From the NCBI GenBank assembly GCA_902462665.1, contig CABQCM010000126.1, positions 1-5,262 of the forward strand: a stretch of 5,262 bases of DNA, given 5' to 3'. The DNA comes from an uncultured Oscillospiraceae bacterium. Its GTDB lineage: Bacteria > Bacillota > Clostridia > Oscillospirales > Acutalibacteraceae. The first letter of the stretch is position 1; every line of letters begins with the position of its first letter. This document shows positions 1 through 3,302 of the stretch, piece after piece. The translations under genes and the position numbers were made by a program. The notes beneath the pieces are model-generated. The model searched no databases and was not told where the DNA came from. It worked only from the letters and a program-made list of their open reading frames with translations.

Positions 1-981
1 GACAACAACCTCAAGGGCGACGACGTGCAGGAGGGGTTGGTAGCGGTGGTCAGCGTCAAGCTGACCGACGCGCAGTTTGAAAGCCAGACCAAGGCCAAGC
101 TGGGCAATACCTCCATGGGCACCCTGGTCAATCAGATGATGACCGACAAGCTTATGACCTTTTTGGAGGAAAATCCTTCGGTGGCCAAGACCATTCTCGA
201 AAAGGCCATGGCCGCCTCCACCGCCCGCGAGGCGGCGCAGAAGGCGCGGGATCTCCAGCGCAACCGGTCGGGGCTTTCTAAGGTGCGCATGCCCGAGAAG
301 CTGGCCGACTGTATTTCCAATAATCCGGCCGAAACCGAGATTTTCATCGTCGAGGGAGATAGCGCCGGCGGCTCGGCCATCAAGGGGCGCGATTCCCGCA
401 TTCAGGCCATTCTTCCCTTGTGGGGAAAGATGCTTAACGTGGAGAAAGCCCGCATTGACAAGGTGTTCGGCAACGATAAGCTGACCCCGGTTGTCGTCGC
501 GCTGGGCACCGGCATAGGGGACGATTTCGACCTGTCCAAGCTGCGCTATCATAAAATTTTTATTATGGCTGATGCCGACGTCGACGGTTCTCATATCCGC
601 ACGCTGCTGCTGACCTTCTTTTTCCGCTATATGCCCGAGCTGATTGAAAACGGCCACATTTACATCGCCCAGCCTCCCCTGTTTAAAATTGAAAAGGGCA
701 AGCAGTTCTTCTACGCTTTTTCGGACGAGGAGCGGGATATGTACATCGCCCAGCTCGGCGGCAACGCCAATGTGCAGCGGTACAAGGGTCTTGGTGAAAT
801 GGACGGCGACCAGCTTTGGGAGACGACCATGGACCCGGCCTTCCGCACCGTGCTCAAGGTCAATATGAGCGACGCGGAGGAAGCCGACCGCACCTTCTCC
901 CTGCTCATGGGCGACGAGGTTGAGCCGCGGCGGGAATTCATTGAGAAAAACGCGAAATTCGTGGTTAATCTGGACATTTAA
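1..981 (+). CDS. gyrB: DNA gyrase subunit B, 3' part (5' end outside window)
   Basis: GyrB is the ATPase and TOPRIM subunit of the A2B2 DNA gyrase, which introduces negative supercoils in the cytoplasm. The frame is open from base 1 to the TAA at 979-981, giving 326 residues, about half of a usual Firmicute GyrB of roughly 640. The window opens in the transducer domain: QTK with Lys31 (91-93) matches E. coli Lys337, which contacts the ATP gamma-phosphate. The TOPRIM domain follows, with EGDSAGGSA from residue 118 (catalytic Glu at 352-354) and the metal-binding DADVDG at residues 191-196 (571-588). The C-terminal part has RYKGLGEMD from residue 260 and ends FVVNLDI. There is no long insertion of the enterobacterial kind. 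The in-frame GTG at 25 is internal, not a start. Trp141 (421-423) sits where E. coli has Lys447. ParE/TopoIV-B is the alternative, but the GyrB-like C-terminus and the nearby gyrA favour GyrB. Confidence 0.97.
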   Translation, partial: DNNLKGDDVQEGLVAVVSVKLTDAQFESQTKAKLGNTSMGTLVNQMMTDKLMTFLEENPSVAKTILEKAMAASTAREAAQKARDLQRNRSGLSKVRMPEKLADCISNNPAETEIFIVEGDSAGGSAIKGRDSRIQAILPLWGKMLNVEKARIDKVFGNDKLTPVVVALGTGIGDDFDLSKLRYHKIFIMADADVDGSHIRTLLLTFFFRYMPELIENGHIYIAQPPLFKIEKGKQFFYAFSDEERDMYIAQLGGNANVQRYKGLGEMDGDQLWETTMDPAFRTVLKVNMSDAEEADRTFSLLMGDEVEPRREFIEKNAKFVVNLDI

Positions 982-1000
982 AAGAATTTCAGAGCAGCTG

Positions 1001-1009
1001 GAAAGGCGG
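1001..1009 (+). promoter_or_regulatory. Ribosome-binding site of the zinc-ribbon gene
   Basis: GAAAGGCGG lies 7 bases before the ATG at 1017. It is an imperfect Shine-Dalgarno, weaker than those of the next two genes. It supports this ATG rather than a later in-frame start, which would lose the first cysteine pair of the zinc ribbon. Confidence 0.5.
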
Positions 1010-1016
1010 ATAAGCC

Positions 1017-1811
1017 ATGGCAAAAACAGTAACCTGTGAAAAATGCGGCGGGGTGCAAGCCATTTTTCGAGACGAAAACGGCGGAATGAAATGCGCCTTC
1101 TGCGGGGAAGAGATCGAGAACCTGCCTCCGTATGAGCAGGGGGAAGAGCTTTCCTACGGCGCCGCCGAAAGCGCCGCCCAGCCCGAGGGTGAGCCGGCCG
1201 AGGCCGTTTTTACCCTGAATCGTCAGGAGGTAGAGGACGCGCTGCTCCTCACCGGCCGCATCAAGCCCCATATCATGACCTCGGTGGTTGAGACGGTGCT
1301 GCTGGTGCTTCTTCTGGCAATGCAGTGCACCAGTGTCATCGGCGGTATGTTGCATTGGAAGGATTATCCCGAGCCGGGAGGAATGAATTATTTCCTGCTG
1401 GCAGTGATTGTGGTTCTTATTCCGGTGGTGTGGATCATGCCCCGGCGCAACAACCGGCGCATTGTTGACCGCTCGGTCAGCGGCAATGAGCTGCGGGTGC
1501 GAGTATATGAAAATCTTTGCGAGGTCTTTATTCCGGCCGACGACAAGGGCTGGGACGTGACCTTTGGCAAGGATAGCTTCTGCGTTTCGGAATGCGAAGA
1601 AATGTTCGTTCTCACCTTGTCCGACGGCCGGCTTTTGGCCCTGCCGAAACGGGGATTTGAGGGTGACGGCGTAGCGATTGCACGCGAACGCCTGACCGAC
1701 GCGGCAGGGGGACTGACCCCCTTTGAAGAAAAGGCGCTGCGTCGCAGCGGTAAGCTCGATTGTAGCCGCACGGCGGAAACACAGGATGCCGCACAAGGCG
1801 AGAAAGAATAA
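1017..1811 (+). CDS. Zinc-ribbon, two-TM membrane protein with YcxB-like C-terminal domain (hypothetical)
   Basis: This encodes a 264-residue protein of unknown function. The ATG follows a purine-rich GAAAGGCGG (1001-1009) by 7 bases and lies 35 bases after the gyrB stop, with no terminator between, so read-through from gyrB is likely. The N-terminus has a four-cysteine zinc ribbon, C7-x2-C10 and C26-x2-C29. An acidic, Ala/Pro/Glu-rich linker runs to about residue 63. Two hydrophobic segments, about 90-111 and 124-141, are joined by a short charged loop, and PRRNNRR follows the second, which by the positive-inside rule puts both termini in the cytoplasm. The C-terminal domain (about 149-230) ends its strand-rich core with FVLTLSDGRLLALPKRGF, where LPKRGF is residues 209-214. 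That pattern resembles YcxB-like proteins and the two genes downstream. The last 25 or so residues are polar and look disordered. The zinc ribbon and topology are seen directly. The YcxB relationship is inferred from pattern and is the weakest of the three. Confidence 0.85.
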   Translation: MAKTVTCEKCGGVQAIFRDENGGMKCAFCGEEIENLPPYEQGEELSYGAAESAAQPEGEPAEAVFTLNRQEVEDALLLTGRIKPHIMTSVVETVLLVLLLAMQCTSVIGGMLHWKDYPEPGGMNYFLLAVIVVLIPVVWIMPRRNNRRIVDRSVSGNELRVRVYENLCEVFIPADDKGWDVTFGKDSFCVSECEEMFVLTLSDGRLLALPKRGFEGDGVAIARERLTDAAGGLTPFEEKALRRSGKLDCSRTAETQDAAQGEKE

Positions 1812-1832
1812 GCTGATGGCCTAAATAGCTGT

Positions 1833-1864
1833 TTTTTCACAAATAATAAAAATATTGTGGAAAA
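1833..1864. repeat. AT-rich 10-bp dyad; paired DnaA-box-like sites or operator
   Basis: The arm TTTTTCACAA (1833-1842) can pair with TTGTGGAAAA (1855-1864) across a 12-base A/T loop: 10 pairs, one of them G-T. Bases 1833-1841 on the + strand (TTTTTCACA) and the complement of 1856-1864 (TTTTCCACA) both fit the relaxed DnaA-box consensus TTWTNCACA, in inverted orientation around an AT-only spacer. The dyad covers the -35 of the promoter proposed at 1855-1884, so a bound protein could repress or activate it. Alternatives are a transcription-factor operator or a weak hairpin. The run of Ts precedes the stem on the + strand and As follow it, so it is a poor + strand terminator. The symmetry is seen directly; the role is inference. 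Confidence 0.5.
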
Positions 1865-1884
1865 CAAGACGGCAATGATATTTT
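1855..1884 (+). promoter_or_regulatory. Candidate sigma-A promoter for the two downstream YcxB-like genes
   Basis: TTGTGG (1855-1860) serves as -35. After an 18-base spacer comes TATTTT (1879-1884) as -10, with a TG one base before it (1876-1877), which makes an extended -10. Transcription would begin near 1891, leaving a very short leader before the Shine-Dalgarno at 1895-1901. The match is moderate, and AT-rich sequence yields such matches by chance. The -35 lies inside the 1833-1864 dyad. Confidence 0.4.
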
Positions 1885-1894
1885 ATTTCGTCTT

Positions 1895-1901
1895 AAGGAG
1901 G
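1895..1901 (+). promoter_or_regulatory. Strong Shine-Dalgarno with a small hairpin before the start codon
   Basis: AAGGAGG is a strong Shine-Dalgarno, but it sits 11 bases from the ATG at 1913, longer than usual. Between them, GGCG-AAG-CGCC (1900-1910) can form a 4-bp hairpin that takes in the last two G residues of the site. Folding would either shorten the effective spacing or partly hide the site. Confidence 0.6.
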
Positions 1902-1912
1902 CGAAGCGCCGC

Positions 1913-2455
1913 ATGAGCGAGCCGGTAACCCGGGTGGAATTTAGCCTGACCTACGAGGATCTGCTCCAGTTTCATAAGCAGTATCTGCGTCGGTTCGGCG
2001 CAAACCGGCTGCGCATTCCCCTGATGGCCCTATCCCTGCTGTTGGTTCCGTTGGCTATGATGCTCGATTTGCTCGGCGGCGGGCAAAGCTTTGCGGCAAC
2101 GGTGATGGCCTTCATCGCGGCGGCGTTGATTTTCCTGTTTTTTTTGGTTGTCTTTCCCATGTCCATCCGCGGCCAGGCCAGAAGGGCCTACCTCGCCTGC
2201 GCCGACTATCACAAGCCGGTGGCGATGGACTTTTATCCCAGCGTGATGGTAACCAGCTATCGTTATACTCGGCATACGGTTGGGTATGAGTCGATTGTCT
2301 CTTGCTGTGAGACGACATCTCACTTTTGTTTTTTTGAAAATCGTTATACCATGCTTGGTCAGGTGCTGCCAAAGTCGTCGCTGACCGCGCAGGAGGTGGA
2401 CGCATTGCGCTCTACTTTCCAAAGGGTGTTTGGCAAACGGTATCGGGTTTGCTAA
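1913..2455 (+). CDS. YcxB-like two-TM membrane protein, paralog A (hypothetical)
   Basis: This encodes a 180-residue protein of unknown function. The ATG is the first in-frame start after the AAGGAGG at 1895-1901. The N-terminal cytoplasmic segment contains LLQFHKQYLRRFGANRL (residues 17-33), closely matched in the next gene. Two hydrophobic helices follow at about 34-54 and 61-82, separated by a short Gly-rich turn, then IRGQARR, so both ends should be cytoplasmic. The C-terminal domain (about 92-180) holds GYESIVSCCETTSHFCFFENRY and then VLPKSSLTAQEVDAL (from residue 151). That order, strands with aromatic residues, then LPK, then a helix starting with an acidic pair, is typical of the YcxB-like family as I know it. 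It probably forms an operon with the next gene, 52 bases downstream. Codon use looks less GC-biased than in the gyrase genes, suggesting weaker expression or faster evolution. The open reading frame is secure; the family call is by pattern only. Confidence 0.85.
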   Translation: MSEPVTRVEFSLTYEDLLQFHKQYLRRFGANRLRIPLMALSLLLVPLAMMLDLLGGGQSFAATVMAFIAAALIFLFFLVVFPMSIRGQARRAYLACADYHKPVAMDFYPSVMVTSYRYTRHTVGYESIVSCCETTSHFCFFENRYTMLGQVLPKSSLTAQEVDALRSTFQRVFGKRYRVC

Positions 2456-2494
2456 ATTGATCGAATTATCTTTCGTGAACCGATGGTAATGTCT

Positions 2495-2500
2495 AAGGAG
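2495..2500 (+). promoter_or_regulatory. Ribosome-binding site of paralog B
   Basis: AAGGAG lies 7 bases before the ATG at 2508, which is ideal spacing and fixes this start. I saw no convincing separate promoter in the 52-base gap before it, so co-transcription with the preceding gene is the simpler reading. Confidence 0.75.
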
Positions 2501-2507
2501 AGAAACT

Positions 2508-3071
2508 ATGAGTACGGTCATCGCGCAGTGTGAGGTGCATCCCACCCAGGCGCAGGTGCTTCAGTTTAACCGGGATTTGTTCCGACGGGGAGGCAACCGC
2601 CTGTTTTACATCCTTTCGGGGAGCTTGTTTCTCATCCTGTCGGTCGTTCTGCTTTGCTCGCCTCAGCCGGCCTTTCGTTGGTTTTCGCTGCTGGCGTTGG
2701 CCTGTGCTGGCGCGACACTGCTGCAAATGACCGTTTTTCTGCGCTATTGGGTGAGCAGGATGCTGCGCGGCAGCCCTCAAATGCTGCGACCACATCGGGT
2801 GGTGTTAACCGAGGACGAATTACTGGATCTTCCCCTGGTGGGTCAAAAGCCGCCCTATACCGAGGTTAACTGCCCTTACGATGAACTCTACGAGGTGCTG
2901 CAAACCAGGGATTTTTATTATTTTCGTTATAATATGACTTCCAGCACTCTTGTCCCCCGCGCGCTGATTCCGCCTGGGCAGGAGGAACGGCTGTGCGAAA
3001 GGCTTAGGCTTTGCTGCGGTTTTCGCTTTGTGTGTCTGCCCTATGGTAGAAAACGGCCCGAGCGAGGATAG
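2508..3071 (+). CDS. YcxB-like two-TM membrane protein, paralog B (hypothetical)
   Basis: This encodes a 187-residue protein of unknown function. Its start is fixed by AAGGAG at 2495-2500. VLQFNRDLFRRGGNRL (residues 17-32) aligns with the same place in the preceding gene's product, sharing LQF, the paired Arg and NRL, so the two are paralogs. Hydrophobic helices lie at about 33-51 and 58-78 and are followed by a basic stretch, again placing both termini inside. The C-terminal domain contains CPYDELYEVLQTRDFYYFRYN (from residue 122) and then LVPRALIPPGQEERL (from 148). The VPR here stands where the neighbour has LPK. The pattern Y-D-x-[IL]-x-E-[VLT]-x(2)-T-x-D-[FY]-[FY]-Y is what I expect of YcxB-like domains, and this gene shows it most clearly. 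The tail is basic (GRKRPERG). It ends 231 bases before gyrA. No enzymatic motif is visible. Confidence 0.85.
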   Translation: MSTVIAQCEVHPTQAQVLQFNRDLFRRGGNRLFYILSGSLFLILSVVLLCSPQPAFRWFSLLALACAGATLLQMTVFLRYWVSRMLRGSPQMLRPHRVVLTEDELLDLPLVGQKPPYTEVNCPYDELYEVLQTRDFYYFRYNMTSSTLVPRALIPPGQEERLCERLRLCCGFRFVCLPYGRKRPERG

Positions 3072-3082
3072 CCGAGTCGGAA

Positions 3083-3122
3083 TCGCTTGAAGTCGTCGAA
3101 AGCGACAGAATATCGGCGCTTT
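3083..3122 (+). other. Two mutually exclusive hairpins just after paralog B
   Basis: TCGCTT (3083-3088) can pair with AAGCGA (3100-3105), a 6-bp stem with an 11-base loop. AAAGCG (3099-3104) can instead pair with CGCTTT (3117-3122), 6 bp with a 12-base loop. The two share the middle segment, so only one can form. An outer GCCGA (3071-3075) and TCGGC (3113-3117) could close the first. The short CTTTT at the end (3119-3123) is too poor for a clear terminator. This may be a weak 3' end for the upstream operon, an attenuator-like switch, or chance. Confidence 0.3.
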
Positions 3123-3129
3123 TCGGCTT

Positions 3130-3170
3130 GTCGTCATGGCAAGGCGTTAATTCACGAGTATTTTGACGAT
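3130..3170 (+). repeat. 7-bp inverted repeat in the gyrA upstream region
   Basis: GTCGTCA (3130-3136) pairs with TGACGAT (3164-3170), six Watson-Crick pairs and one G-T, around a 27-base loop containing TTAATTCACGAGTATTTT. It is one of a row of inverted repeats between 3072 and 3302. It could be an RNA stem or a protein-binding dyad; the long loop makes it weak alone. Confidence 0.3.
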
Positions 3171-3180
3171 GCAAAGGCGA

Positions 3181-3237
3181 AAATCCGCCCTTTCAAATCG
3201 AGTTCAAGGGATTCAAAGCTCGGCTAAGCGCGGATTT
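3181..3237 (+). other. Candidate structured RNA element upstream of gyrA
   Basis: AAATCCGC (3181-3188) and GCGGATTT (3230-3237) are perfect 8-bp complements enclosing 41 bases. Inside, CGAGTT (3199-3204) pairs with AA-G-CTCG (3216-3222) with one bulged G, giving a second stem with an 11-base loop. The closed domain ends 65 bases before the proposed gyrA start. The nested arrangement resembles a cis-acting leader RNA, but I recognise no named riboswitch or leader motif. Compensatory changes between relatives would be needed to call it real. Confidence 0.4.
3192..3217 (+). repeat. Three short TTCAAR direct repeats
   Basis: TTCAAA (3192-3197), TTCAAG (3203-3208) and TTCAAA (3212-3217) recur at 11- and 9-base intervals, close to one helical turn. 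They lie inside the candidate RNA element. Helical phasing could suit a DNA-binding protein, but the units are only six bases long and chance is possible. Confidence 0.3.
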
Positions 3238-3253
3238 ACATAGAGAAAAAACA

Positions 3254-3270
3254 GCCGGCCTTTTGCCGGC
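3254..3270 (-). terminator. GC-rich hairpin with its U-tract on the minus strand
   Basis: GCCGGC (3254-3259) and GCCGGC (3265-3270) form a perfect 6-bp stem around CTTTT. On the + strand it is preceded by GAAAAAACA and followed by GAGTATTTC, so it lacks a proper + strand U-tract. Read on the minus strand it is GCCGGC-AAAAG-GCCGGC-TGTTTTTTC, a good intrinsic-terminator shape. No minus-strand gene is seen in the window to use it. It may block antisense transcription coming back from gyrA, or act as a + strand leader hairpin 20 bases before the gyrA ribosome-binding site. Confidence 0.5.
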
Positions 3271-3290
3271 GAGTATTTCAAACCAGGAAA

Positions 3291-3298
3291 AAGGTGAT
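3291..3298 (+). promoter_or_regulatory. gyrA ribosome-binding site selecting a TTG start
   Basis: AAGGTGAT matches the 3' part of the ideal Firmicute Shine-Dalgarno AAAGGAGGTGAT. The GGTG core ends 6 bases before TTG 3303. The in-frame GTG at 3294 lies inside the site and TTG 3300 is too near it, so TTG 3303 is preferred. No in-frame ATG occurs until 3357. Confidence 0.65.
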
Positions 3299-3302
3299 TT
3301 TG

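Noticed and set aside
25..27. GTG as a start for gyrB
   Set aside because: The frame is open upstream to base 1 and encodes GyrB-like sequence (GDDVQEGL), so this is an internal valine codon.
978..1796. A 272-codon minus-strand open frame opposite the zinc-ribbon gene
   Set aside because: The + strand frame has a zinc ribbon, two clean hydrophobic helices and a plausible ribosome-binding site. The minus frame has no coherent motifs.
1810..1838. Rho-independent terminator after the zinc-ribbon gene (AGCT repeats before TTTTTT)
   Set aside because: Only a 4-bp AGCT/AGCT stem forms around a 12-base loop, too weak despite the six Ts that follow.
2456..2507. Separate promoter for the third small gene (TTGATC with TAATGT)
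   Set aside because: The spacing is far too long, and the short gap with a good Shine-Dalgarno fits co-transcription better.
2030..2545. Minus-strand open frames across the YcxB-like genes (also 2112-2405, 2493-2795 and 2820-3137)
   Set aside because: These are low-complexity, basic translations without domains or ribosome-binding sites, lying over + strand genes with clear paralogy.
3087..3113. Promoter for gyrA from TTGAAG and GAATAT
   Set aside because: The spacer is 15 bases and the -10 matches only three of six positions. TTGACG at 3163 also lacks a -10 at proper distance. No gyrA promoter could be supported.
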